This document shows positions 37,665 through 51,300 of a DNA stretch of 64,000 nucleotides, piece after piece. The position numbers and the translations under genes are program-made. The notes under the pieces are model-generated. The model saw only the letters and a program-made list of their open reading frames with translations, did not search any database and was not told the origin of the DNA. The stretch is from the NCBI RefSeq assembly GCF_037975245.1, contig NC_092572.1, positions 34,388,765 to 34,452,764 on the forward strand, written 5' to 3'. This DNA is from Apostichopus japonicus (taxonomy: Eukaryota > Echinodermata > Holothuroidea > Aspidochirotida > Stichopodidae). The first letter of the stretch is position 1. Every line of letters begins with the position of its first letter.

Positions 37665-39778
37665 TTCGCATTGTAGGACCTTATATTATATGAGTACCAG
37701 TGTAGCTTGTGGGGTACAAAACTTAAATGTCATATAAATATACCTTAAAAATAATGCATCTAAATGGCAGCCTTAAGTAGATGCCTTCATTGCTATGAGT
37801 AGCCAACAATATTTTTGGCAGTGCTTTATATACAGGATAATGAAAATTCACCTATTGATGCTGTATTCTGGTCATGTGGTATGAGTGCCAGGATACCTTG
37901 TGGGGTACAGACAGTTCAATTACAATTACAATATGTCTCAAGAACTTAATAAGAACAAAATCCATCTACCTAGCAAAATATGAAAATTCTTCAATATAAA
38001 TTCATCTAATTGACAGGGATAATCTATACAGAATAAAACTTATCATTCGCATTGTAGGACCTTATATTACATGAGTACCAGTGTAGCTTGTGGGGTACAA
38101 AACTTAAATGTCATATAAATATACCTTAAAACTAATGCATCTAAATGGCAGCCTTAAGTAGATGCCTTCATTGCTATGAGTAGCCAACAATATTTTTGGC
38201 AGTGCTTTATATACAGGATAATGAAAATTCACCTATTGATGCTGTATTCTGGTCATGTGGTATGAGTGCCAGGATACCTTGTGGGGTACAGACAGTTAAA
38301 TTACAATTTGTCGTACTGTACTCTGGTAATGTGGTATGAGTGCCAGGATACCTTGTGGGGTACAGACAGTTAAATTACAATTTGTCTCTCAAGAACTTAA
38401 TTAGAACTAAATCCATCTACCTAGCAAAAAATGAAAACTCTTCAATATAAATTCATCTAATTGACAGGGATAATCCATACAGAATAAAACTTATCATTCG
38501 CATTGTAGGACCTTATATTATATGAGTACCAGTGTAGCTTGTGGGGTACAAAACTTAAATGTCATATAAATATACCTTAAAAATAATGCATCTAAATGGC
38601 AGCCTTAAGTAGATGCCTTCATTGCTATTAGTAGCCAACAATATTTTTGGCAGTGCTTTATATACAGGATAATGAAAATTCACCTATTGATGCTGTATTC
38701 TGGTCATGTGGTATGAGTGCCAGGATACCTTGTGGGGTACAGACAGTTAAATTACAATTTGTCTCTCAAGAACTTAATTAGAACTAAATCCATCTACCTA
38801 GCAAACAATGAAAACTCTTCAATATAAATTCATCTAATTGACAGCGATAATCTATACAGAATAAAACTTATCATTCGCATTGTAGGACCTTATATTATAT
38901 GAGTACCAGTGTAGCTTGTGGGGTACAAAACTTAAATGTCATATAAATATACCTTAAAAATAATGCATCTAAATGGCAGCCTTAAGTAGATGCCTTCATT
39001 GCTATGAGTAGCCAACAATATTTTTGGCAGTGCTTTATATACAGGATAATGAAAATTCACCTATTGATGCTGTATTCTGGTCATGTGGTATGAGTGCCAG
39101 GATACCTTGTAGGGTACAGACAGTTAAATTACAATTTGTTGTACTGTACTCTGGTCATGTGGTATGAGTGCCAGGATACCTTGTGGGGTACAGACAGTTA
39201 AATTACAATTTGTCGTACTGTACTCTGGTCATGTGGTATGAGTGCCAGGATACCTTGTGGGGTACAGACAGTTAAATTACAATTTGTCTCTCAAGAACTT
39301 AATAAGAACAAAATCCATCTACCTAGCAAACAATGAAAAATCTTCAATATAAATTCATCTAATTGACAGCGATAATCTATACAGAATAAAACTGATCATT
39401 CGCATTGTAGGACCTTATATTATATGAGTACCAGTGTAGCTTGTGGGGTACAAAACTTAAATGTCATATAAATATACCTTAAAAATAATGCATCTAAATG
39501 GCAGCCTTAAGTAGATGCCTTCATTGCTATGAGTAGCCAACAATATTTTTGGCAGTGCTTTATATACAGGATAATGAAAATTCACCTATTGATGCTGTAT
39601 TCTGGTCATGTGGTATGAGTGCCAGGATACCTTGTGGGGTACAGACAGTTAAATTACAATTACAATATGTCTCAAGAACTTAATTAGAACTAAATCCATC
39701 TACCTAGCAAACAATGAAAACTCTTCAATATAAATTCATCTAATTGACAGCGATAATCTATACAGAATAAAACTTATC
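37665..39778 (+). repeat. Run of type I monomers with 1-3 sub-repeats
   Basis: Five monomers with lengths near 381, 450, 379, 524 and 380 bp, so sub-repeat numbers are 1, 2, 1, 3 and 1. All carry the type I TTTTTGGCAGTGC segment and the TTAAAAATAATGC (or TTAAAACTAATGC) variant after the TATAAATATACC segment. Confidence 0.85.
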
Positions 39779-40300
39779 ATTCGCATTGTAGGACCTAATA
39801 TTATATGAGTACCAGTGTAGCTTGTGGGGTACAGAACTTAAATGTGATATAAATACACCTTAATGCATCTAAGTGGCAGCCTAAAGTAGATGCCTTCATT
39901 GCTATTAGAAGCCAACAATAACTTTGACCTTGGTTTTATACTGGAATATGAAAATTCACCTATTGATGCTGTATTCTGGTCATGTGGTATGAGTGCCAGG
40001 ATACCTTGTGGGGTACAGACAGTTAAATTACAATTTGTTGTACTGTACTCTGGTCATGTGGTATGATTGCCAGAATACCTTGTGGGGTACAGACAGTTAA
40101 ATTACAATTTGTCGTACTGTACTCTGGTAATGTGGTATGAGAGCCAGGATACCTTGTGGGGTACAGACAGTTAAATTACAATTACAATATGTCTCAAGAA
40201 CTTAATTAGAACTAAATCCATCTACCTAGCAAACAATGAAAACTCTTCAATATAAATTCATCTAATTGACAGCGATAATCTATACAGAATAAAACTTATC
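39779..40300 (+). repeat. Isolated type II monomer with three sub-repeats
   Basis: A type II monomer (TTAGAAGCCAACAATAACTTTGACC) standing alone among type I copies, about 522 bp, with three 74-bp elements. In the higher-order repeats further right, type II monomers come in pairs and carry only one element. This copy is therefore a mosaic of a type II left part and an expanded right part, as expected from unequal exchange. Confidence 0.8.
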
Positions 40301-40947
40301 ATTCGCATTGTAGGACCTTATATTATATGAGTACCAGTGTAGCTTGTGGGGTACAAAACTTAAATGTCATATAAATATATACCTTAAAAATAATGCATCT
40401 AAATGGCAGCCTTAAGTAGATGCCTTCATTGCTATGAGTAGCCAACAATATTTTTGGCAGTGCTTTATATACAGGATAATGAAAATTCACCTATTGATGC
40501 TGTACTCTGGTAATGTGGTATGAGTGCCAGGATACCTTGTGGGGTACAGACAGTTAAATTACAATTTGTCGTACTGTACTCTGGTAATGTGGTATGAGTG
40601 CCAGGATACCTTGTGGGGTACAGACAGTTAAATTACAATTTGTCTCTCAAGAACTTAATTAGAACTAAATCCATCTACCTAGCAAACAATGAAAACTCTT
40701 CAATATAAATTCATCTAATTGACAGCGATAATCTATACAGAATAAAACTTATCATTCGCATTGTAGGACCTGATATTATATGAGTACCAGTGTAGCTTGT
40801 GGGGTACAAAACTTAAATGTCATATAAATATACCTTAAAAATAATGCATCTAAATGGCAGCCTTAAGTAGATGCCTTCATTGCTATGAGTAGCCAACAAT
40901 ATTTTTGGGAGTGCTTTATATACAGGATAATGAAAATTCACCTATTG

Positions 40948-41243
40948 ATGCTGTATTCTGGTCATGTGGTATGAGTGCCAGGATACCTTGTAGGGTACAG
41001 ACAGTTAAATTACAATTTGTTGTACTGTACTCTGGTCATGTGGTATGAGTGCCAGGATACCTTGTGGGGTACAGACAGTTAAATTACAATTTGTCGTACT
41101 GTACTCTGGTAATGTGGTATGAGTGCCAGGATACCTTGTGGAATACAGACAGTTAAATTACAATTTGTCGTACTGTACTCTGGTAATGTGGTATGAGTGC
41201 CAGGATACCTTGTGGGGTACAGACAGTTAAATTACAATTTGTC
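40948..41243 (+). repeat. Four-copy cluster of the 74-bp sub-repeat
   Basis: Copies start at 40948, 41022, 41096 and 41170, exactly 74 bases apart, and total 296 bases. The first begins ATGCTGTATTCTGG and the later ones GTACTGTACTCTGG. The third copy has TTGTGGAATACAG where others have TTGTGGGGTACAG. Confidence 0.95.
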
Positions 41244-43576
41244 TCTCAAGAACTTAATTAGAACTAAATCCATCTACCTAGCAAACAATGAAAACTCTTC
41301 AATATAAATTCATCTAATTGACAGGGATAATCTATACAGAATAAAACTTATCATTCGCATTGTAGGACCTGATATTATATGAGTACCAGTGTAGCTTGTG
41401 GGGTACAAAACTTAAATGTCATATAAATATACCTTAAAAATAATGCATCTAAATGGCAGCCTTAAGTAGATGCCTTCATTGCTATGAGTAGCCAACAATA
41501 TTTTTGGCAGTGCTTTATATACAGGATAATGAAAATTCACCTATTGATGCTGTATTCTGGTCATGTGGTATGAGTGCCAGGATACCTTGTAGGGTACAGA
41601 CAGTTAAATTACAATTTGTTGTACTGTACTCTGGTCATGTGGTATGAGTGCCAGAATACCTTGTGGGGTACAGACAGTTAAATTACAATTTGTCGTACTG
41701 TACTCTGGTAATGTGGTATGAGTGCCAGGATACCTTGTGGGGTACAGACAGTTAAATTACAATTTGTCTCTCAAGAACTTAATTAGAACTAAATCCATCT
41801 ACCTAGCAAACAATGAAAACTCTTCAATATAAATTCATCTAATTGACAGCGATAATCTATACAGAATAAAACTTCTCATTCGCATTGTAGGACCTGATAT
41901 TATATGAGTACCAGTGTAGCTTGTGGGGTACAAAACTTAAATGTCATATAAATATACCTTAAAAATAATGCATCTAAATGGCAGCCTTAAGTAGATGCCT
42001 TCATTGCTATGAGTAGCCAACAATATTTTTGGGAGTGCTTTATATACAGGATAATGAAAATTCACCTATTGATGCTGTATTCTGGTCATGTGGTATGAGT
42101 GCCAGGATACCTTGTAGGGTACAGACAGTTAAATTACAATTTGTTGTACTGTACTCTGGTCATGTGGTATGAGTGCCAGAATACCTTGTGGGGTACAGAC
42201 AGTTAAATTACAATTTGTCGTACTGTACTCTGGTAATGTGGTATGAGTGCCAGGATACCTTGTGGGGTACAGACAGTTAAATTACAATTACAATATGTCT
42301 CAAGAACTTAATTAGAACTAAATCCATCTACCTAGCAAACAATGAAAACTCTTCAATATAAATTCATCTAATTGACAGCGATAATCTATACAGAATAAAA
42401 CTTATCATTCGCATTGTAGGACCTTATATTATATGAGTACCAGTGTAGCTTGTGGGGTACAAAACTTAAATGTCATATAAATATACCTTAAAAATAATGC
42501 ATCTAAATGGCAGCCTTAAGTAGATGCCTTCATTGCTATGAGTAGCCAACAATATTTTTGGCAGTGCTTTATATACAGGATAATGAAAATTCACCTATTG
42601 ATGCTGTACTCTGGTAATGTGGTATGAGTGCCAGGATACCTTGTGGGGTACAGACAGTTAAATTACAATTTGTCGTACTGTACTCTGGTAATGTGGTATG
42701 AGTGCCAGGATACCTTGTGGGGTACAGACAGTTAAATTACAATTTGTCTCTCAAGAACTTAATTAGAACTAAATCCATCTACCTAGCAAACAATGAAAAC
42801 TCTTCAATATAAATTCATCTAATTGACAGCGATAATCTATACAGAATAAAACTTATCATTCGCATTGTAGGACCTGATATTATATGAGTACCAGTGTAGC
42901 TTGTGGGGTACAAAACTTAAATGTCATATAAATATACCTTAAAAATAATGCATCTAAATGGCAGCCTTAAGTAGATGCCTTCATTGCTATGAGTAGCCAA
43001 CAATATTTTTGGCAGTGCTTTATATACAGGATAATGAAAATTCACCTATTGATGCTGTATTCTGGTCATGTGGTATGAGTGCCAGGATACCTTGTAGGGT
43101 ACAGACAGTTAAATTACAATTTGTTGTACTGTACTCTGGTCATGTGGTATGAGTGCCAGGATACCTTGTGGGGTACAGACAGTTAAATTACAATTTGTCG
43201 TACTGTACTCTGGTAATGTGGTATGAGTGCCAGGATACCTTGTGGGGTACAGACAGATAAATTACAATTTGTCTCTCAAGAACTTAATAAGAACAAAATC
43301 CATCTACCTAGCAAACAATGAAAACTCTTCAATATAAATTCATCTAATTGACAGCGATAATCTATACAGAATAAAACTTATCATTCGCATTGTAGGACCT
43401 TATATTATATGAGTACCAGTGTAGCTTGTGGGGTACAAAACTTAAATGTCATATAAATATACCTTAAAAATAATGCATCTAAATGGCAGCCTTAAGTAGA
43501 TGCCTTCATTGCTATGAGTAGCCAACAATATTTTTGGCAGTGCTTTATATACAGGATAATGAAAATTCACCTATTG

Positions 43577-43872
43577 ATGCTGTATTCTGGTCATGTGGTA
43601 TGAGTGCCAGGATACCTTGTGGGGTACAGACAGTTAAATTACAATTTGTCGTACTGTACTCTGGTCATGTGGTATGAGTGCCAGGATACCTTGTAGGGTA
43701 CAGACAGTTAAATTACAATTTGTTGTACTGTACTCTGGTCATGTGGTATGAGTGCCAGGATACCTTGTGGGGTACAGACAGTTAAATTACAATTTGTCGT
43801 ACTGTACTCTGGTAATGTGGTATGAGTGCCAGGATACCTTGTGGGGTACAGACAGTTAAATTACAATTTGTC
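43577..43872 (+). repeat. Four-copy cluster of the 74-bp sub-repeat
   Basis: A second 4 x 74 = 296-base cluster. The second copy carries the TTGTAGGGTACAG variant that elsewhere marks the first copy of three-copy clusters. This suggests one extra copy was added at the front. Confidence 0.93.
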
Positions 43873-44364
43873 TCTCAAGAACTTAATAAGAACAAAATCC
43901 ATCTACCTAGCAAACAATGAAAACTCTTCAATATAAATTCATCTAATTGACAGCGATAATCTATACAGAATAAAACTTATCATTCGCATTGTAGGACCTT
44001 ATATTATATGAGTACCAGTGTAGCTTGTGGGGTACAAAACTTAAATATCATATAAATATACCTTAAAAATAATGCATCTAAATGGCAGCCTTAAGTAGAT
44101 GCCTTCATTGCTATGAGTAGCCAACAATATTTTTGGCAGTGCTTTATATACAGGATAATGAAAATTCACCTATTGATGCTGTATTCTGGTCATGTGGTAT
44201 GAGTGCCAGGATACCTTGTGGGGTACAGACAGTTAAATTACAATTACAATATGTCTCTCAAGAATTTAATTAGAACTAAATCCATCTACCTAGCAAACAA
44301 TGAAAACTCTTCAATATAAATTCATCTAATTGACAGCGATAATCTATACAGAATAAAACTTATC

Positions 44365-47300
44365 ATTCGCATTGTAGGACCTTATATTATATGAGTACCA
44401 GTGTAGCTTGTGGGGTACAGAACTTAAATGTGATATAAATACACCTTAATGCATCTAAGTGGCAGCCTAAAGTAGATGCCTTCATTGCTATTAGAAGCCA
44501 ACAATAACTTTGACCTTGGTTTTATACTGGAAAATGAAAATTCACCTATTGATACTGTATTCTGGTAATGTGGTATGAGTACCAGGATACCTTGTGGGGT
44601 ACAGACAGTTAAATTAAAATTTGTCTCTCAAGAACTTAATAAGAACAAAATCCATCTACCTAGCAAACAATAAAAATTCTTCAATATAAGTTCATCTAAT
44701 TGACAGCGATGATCTATACAGAATAAAACTTATCATTCGCATTGTAGGACCTGATATTATATGAGTACCAGTGTAGCTTGTGGGGTACAAAACTTAAATG
44801 TCATATAAATATACCTTAAAAATAATGCATCTAAGTGGCAGCCTAAAGTAGATGCCTTAATTGCTATTAGAAGCCAACAATAACTTTGACCTTGGTTTTA
44901 TACTGGAATATGAAAATTCACCTATTGATAGTACTGTATTCTGGTAATGTGGTATGAGTGCCAGGATACCTTGTGGGGTACAGACATTTAAATTAAAATT
45001 TGTCTCTCAAGAACTTAACAAGAACTAAATCCTTCTACCTAGCAAACAATGGCTATTCCTTGATATGAATTCACCTATTGACCGCGGATATCTGTACAGT
45101 AAAAATTGTATTCGAATTGTAGGACTTAAGATTATATGAGTACAAGTGTAGCTTGTGGGGTACAGAACTTTAATGTGATATAAATATACCTTAATGCATC
45201 TAAGTGGAAGCCTTAAGTAGATGCCTTCATTGCTATGAGTAGCCAACAATATTTTTTACAGTGCTTAATATACTGGATAATAAATATTAACTTGTTGATA
45301 CTGTATTCTGGTCATGTGGTATGAGTGCCAGGATACCTTGTGGGGTACAGACAGTTAAATTACAATTTGTCGTACTGTACTCTGGTCATGTGGTATGAGT
45401 GCCAGGATACCTTGTGGGGTACAGACAGTTAAATTACAATTTGTCTCTCAAGAACTTAATAAGAACAAAATCCATCTACCTAGCAAACAATGAAAAATCT
45501 TTAATATAAATTCATCTAATTGACAGCGATAATCTATACAGAATAAAACTGATCATTCGCATTGTAGGACCTTATATTATATGAGTACCAGTGTAGCTTG
45601 TGGGGTACAAAACTTAAATGTCATATAAATATACCTTAAAAATAATGCATCTAAATGGCAGCCTTAAGTAGATGCCTTCATTGCTATGAGTAGCCAACAA
45701 TATTTTTGGCAGTGCTTTATATACAGGATAATGAAAATTCACCTATTGATGCTGTATTCTGGTCATGTGGTATGAGTGCCAGGATACCTTGTGGGGTACA
45801 GACAGTTAAATTACAATTTGTCTCTCAAGAACTTAATTAGAACTAAATCCATCTACCTAGCAAACAATGAAAACTCTTCAATATAAATTCATCTAATTGA
45901 CAGGGATAATCTATACAGAATAAAACTTATCATTCGCATTGTAGGACCTGATATTATATGAGTACCAGTGTAGCTTGTGGGGTACAAAACTTAAATGTCA
46001 TATAAATATACCTTAAAAATAATGCATCTAAATGGCAGCCTTAAGTAGATGCCTTCATTGCTATGAGTAGCCAACAATATTTTTGGGAGTGCTTTATATA
46101 CAGGATAATGAAAATTCACCTATTGATGCTGTATTCTGGTCATGTGGTATGAGTGCCAGGATACCTTGTAGGGTACAGACAGTTAAATTACAATTTGTTG
46201 TACTGTACTCTGGTCATGTGGTATGAGTGCCAGAATACCTTGTGGGGTACAGACAGTTAAATTACAATTTGTCGTACTGTACTCTGGTAATGTGGTATGA
46301 GTGCCAGGATACCTTGTGGGGTACAGACAGTTAAATTACAATTTGTCTCTCAAGAACTTAATTAGAACTAAATCCATCTACCTAGCAAACAATGAAAACT
46401 CTTCAATATAAATTCATCTAATTGACAGCGATAATCTATACAGAATAAAACTTATCATTCGCATTGTAGGACCTGATATTATATGAGTACCAGTGTAGCT
46501 TGTGGGGTACAAAACTTAAATGTCATATAAATATACCTTAAAAATAATGCATCTAAATGGCAGCCTTAAGTAGATGCCTTCATTGCTATGAGTAGCCAAC
46601 AATATTTTTGGGAGTGCTTTATATACAGGATAATGAAAATTCACCTATTGATGCTGTATTCTGGTCATGTGGTATGAGTGTCAGGATACCTTGTAGGGTA
46701 CAGACAGTTAAATTACAATTTGTTGTACTGTACTCTGGTCATGTGGTATGAGTGCCAGTATACCTTGTGGGGTACAGACAGTTAAATTACAATTTGTCGT
46801 ACTGTACTCTGGTAATGTGGTATGAGTGCCAGGATACCTTGTGGGGTACAGACAGTTAAATTACAATTACAATATGTCTCAAGAACTTAATTAGAACTAA
46901 ATCCATCTACCTAGCAAACAATGAAAACTCTTCAATATAAATTCATCTAATTGACAGCGATAATCTATACAGAATAAAACTTATCATTCGCATTGTAGGA
47001 CCTTATATTATATGAGTACCAGTGTAGCTTGTGGGGTACAAAACTTAAATGTCATATAAATATATACCTTAAAAATAATGCATCTAAATGGCAGCCTTAA
47101 GTAGATGCCTTCATTGCTATGAGTAGCCAACAATATTTTTGGGAGTGCTTTATATACAGGATAATGAAAATTCACCTATTGATGCTGTACTCTGGTAATG
47201 TGGTATGAGTGCCAGGATACCTTGTGGGGTACAGACAGTTAAATTACAATTTGTCGTACTGTACTCTGGTAATGTGGTATGAGTGCCAGGATACCTTGTG

Positions 47301-48346
47301 GGGTACAGACAGTTAAATTACAATTTGTCTCTCAAGAACTTAATTAGAACTAAATCCATCTACCTAGCAAACAATGAAAACTCTTCAATATAAATTCATC
47401 TAATTGACAGCGATAATCTATACAGAATAAAACTTATCATTCGCATTGTAGGACCTGATATTATATGAGTACCAGTGTAGCTTGTGGGGTACAAAACTTA
47501 AATGTCATATAAATATACCTTAAAAATAATGCATCTAAATGGCAGCCTTAAGTAGATGCCTTCATTGCTATGAGTAGCCAACAATATTTTTGGGAGTGCT
47601 TTATATACAGGATATTGAAAATTCACCTATTGATGCTGTATTCTGGTCATGTGGTATGAGTGCAAGGATACCTTGTAGGGTACAGACAGTTAAATTACAA
47701 TTTGTTGTACTGTACTCTGGTCATGTGGTATGAGTGCCAGGATACCTTGTGGGGTACAGACAGTTAAATTACAATTTGTCGTACTGTACTCTGGTCATGT
47801 GGTATGAGTGCCAGGATACCTTGTGGGGTACAGACAGATAAATTACAATTTGTCTCTCAAGAACTTAATAAGAACAAAATCCATCTACCTAGCAAACAAT
47901 GAAAACTCTTCAATATAAATTCATCTAATTGACAGCGATAATCTATACAGAATAAAACTTATCATTCGCATTGTAGGACCTTATATTATATGAGTACCAG
48001 TGTAGCTTGTGGGGTACAAAACTTAAATGTCATATAAATATACCTTAAAAATAATGCATCTAAATGGCAGCCTTAAGTAGATGCCTTCATTGCTATGAGT
48101 AGCCAACAATATTTTTGGCAGTGCTTTATATACAGGATAATGAAAATTCACCTATTGATGCTGTATTCTGGTCATGTGGTATGAGTGCCAGGATACCTTG
48201 TGGGGTACAGACAGTTAAATTACAATTACAATATGTCTCTCAAGAATTTAATTAGAACTAAATCCATCTACCTAGCAAACAATGAAAACTCTTCAATATA
48301 AATTCATCTAATTGACAGCGATAATCTATACAGAATAAAACTTATC
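44365..48346 (+). repeat. Higher-order repeat 1 (3982 bp)
   Basis: Opens with the signature type II, type II, type III (monomer lengths about 368, 377 and 444), then type I monomers of 374, 528, 529, 452, 527 and 383 bp. The type III monomer contains a 74-codon - strand open frame (45025-45249), which recurs in every higher-order copy and only because the DNA does. Confidence 0.9.
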
Positions 48347-51300
48347 ATTCGCATTGTAGGACCTTATATTATATGAGTACCAGTGTAGCTTGTGGGGTAC
48401 AGAACTTAAATGTGATATAAATACACCTTAATGCATCTAAGTGGCAGCCTAAAGTAGATGCCTTCATTGCTATTAGAAGCCAACAATAACTTTGACCTTG
48501 GTTTTATACTGGAAAATGAAAATTCACCTATTGATACTGTATTCTGGTAATGTGGTATGAGTACCAGGATACCTTGTGGGGTACAGACAGTTAAATTAAA
48601 ATTTGTCTCTCAAGAACTTAATAAGAACAAAATCCATCTACCTAGCAAACAATAAAAATTCTTCAATATAAGTTCATCTAATTGACAGCGATGATCTATA
48701 CAGAATAAAACTTATCATTCGCATTGTAGGACCTGATATTATATGAGTACCAGTGTAGCTTGTGGGGTACAAAACTTAAATGTCATATAAATATACCTTA
48801 AAAATAATGCATCTAAGTGGCAGACTAAAGTAGATGCCTTAATTGCTATTAGAAGCCAACAATAACTTTGACCTTGGTTTTATACTGGAATATGAAAATT
48901 CACCTATTGATAGTACTGTATTCTGGTAATGTGGTATGAGTGCCAGGATACCTTGTGGGGTACAGACATTTAAATTAAAATTTGTCTCTCAAGAACTTAA
49001 CAAGAACTAAATCCTTCTACCTAGCAAACAATGGCTATTCCTTGATATGAATTCACCTATTGACCGCGGATATCTGTACAGTAAAAATTGTATTCGAATT
49101 GTAGGACTTAAGATTATATGAGTACAAGTGTAGCTTGTGGGGTACAGAACTTTAATGTGATATAAATATACCTTAATGCATCTAAGTGGAAGCCTTAAGT
49201 AGATGCCTTCATTGCTATGAGTAGCCAACAATATTTTTTACAGTGCTTAATATACTGGATAATAAATATTAACTTGTTGATACTGTACTCTGGTCATGTG
49301 GTATGAGTGCCAGGATACCTTGTGGGGTACAGACAGTTAAATTACAATTTGTCGTACTGTACTCTGGTCATGTGGTATGAGTGCCAGGATACCTTGTGGG
49401 GTACAGACAGTTAAATTACAATTTGTCTCTCAAGAACTTAATAAGAACAAAATCCATCTACCTAGCAAACAATGAAAAATCTTTAATATAAATTCATCTA
49501 ATTGACAGCGATAATCTATACAGAATAAAACTGATCATTCGCATTGTAGGACCTTATATTATATGAGTACCAGTGTAGCTTGTGGGGTACAAAACTTAAA
49601 TGTCATATAAATATACCTTAAAAATAATGCATCTAAATGGCAGCCTTAAGTAGATGCCTTCATTGCTATGAGTAGCCAACAATATTTTTGGCAGTGCTTT
49701 ATATACAGGATAATGAAAATTCACCTATTGATGCTGTATTCTGGTCATGTGGTATGAGTGCCAGGATACCTTGTGGGGTACAGACAGTTAAATTACAATT
49801 TGTTGTACTGTACTCTGGTCATGTGGTATGAGTGCCAGAATACCTTGTGGGGTACAGACAGTTAAATTACAATTTGTCGTACTGTACTCTGGTAATGTGG
49901 TATGAGTGCCAGGATACCTTGTGGGGTACAGACAGTTAAATTACAATTACAATATGTCTCAAGAACTTAATTAGAACTAAATCCATCTACCTAGCAAACA
50001 ATGAAAACTCTTCAATATAAATTCATCTAATTGACAGCGATAATCTATACAGAATAAAACTGATCATTCGCATTGTAGGACCTTATATTATATGAGTACC
50101 AGTGTAGCTTGTGGGGTACAGAACTTAAATGTGATATAAATACACCTTAATGCATCTAAGTGGCAGCCTAAAGTAGATGCCTTCATTGCTTTTAGAAGCC
50201 AACAATAACTTTGACCTTGGTTTTATACTGGAATATGAAAATTCACCTATTGATACTGTATTCTGGTAATGTGGTATGAGTACCAGGATACCTTGTGGGG
50301 TACAGACAGTTAAATTACAATTTGTCTCTCAAGAACTTAATTAGAACTAAATCCATCTACCTAGCAAACAATGAAAACTCTTCGATATAAATTCATCTAA
50401 TTGACAGCGATAATCTATACAGAATAAAACTTATCATTCGCATTGTAGGACCTTATATTATATGAGTACCAGTGTAGCTTGTGGGGAGCAAAACTTAAAT
50501 GTCATATAAATATACCTTAAAAATAATGCATCTAAATGGCAGCCTTAAGTAGATGCCTTCATTGCTATGAGTAGCCAACAATATTTTTGGCAGTGCTTTA
50601 TATACAGGATAATGAAAATTCACCTATTGATGCTGTATTCTGGTCATGTGGTATGAGTGCCAGGATACCTTGTGGGGTACAGACAGTTAAATTACAATTT
50701 GTTGTACTGTACTCTGGTCATGTGGTATGAGTGCCAGAATACCTTGTGGGGTACAGACAGTTAAATTACAATTTGTCGTACTGTACTCTGGTCATGTGGT
50801 ATGAGTGCCAGGATACCTTGTGGGGTACAGACAGTTAAATTACAATTTCAATATGTCTCAAGAACTTAATTAGAACTAAATCCATCTACCTAGCAAACAA
50901 TGAAAACTCTTCAATATAAATTCATCTAATTGACAGCGATAATCTATACAGAATAAAACTTATCATTCGCATTGTAGGACCTTATATTATATGAGTACCA
51001 GTGTAGCTTGTGGGGTACAAAACTTAAATGTCATATAAATATACCTTAAAAATAATGCATCTAAATGGCAGCCTTAAGTAGATGCCTTCATTGCTATGAG
51101 TAGCCAACAATATTTTTGGGAGTGCTTTATATACAGGATAATGAAAATTCACCTATTGATGCTGTATTCTGGTCATGTGGTATGAGTGCCAGGATACCTT
51201 GTGGGGTACAGACAGTTAAATTACAGTTTGTTGTACTGTACTCTGGTCATGTGGTATGAGTGCCAGAATACCTTGTGGGGTACAGACAGTTAAATTACAA

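Larger units (their letters stand above)
40301..44364 (+). repeat. Type I monomer block preceding the higher-order repeats
   Basis: Eight type I monomers with lengths near 453, 598, 526, 528, 453, 523, 599 and 384 bp (sub-repeat numbers 2, 4, 3, 3, 2, 3, 4, 1). Shared private changes link it to later copies. A TATAAATATATACC two-base insertion near 40370 recurs near 47060, and the AATTACAATTACAATATG linker variant recurs in several places. The series 3, 3, 2, 3 from 41352 matches 3, 3, 2, 3 from 45928. Confidence 0.85.
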
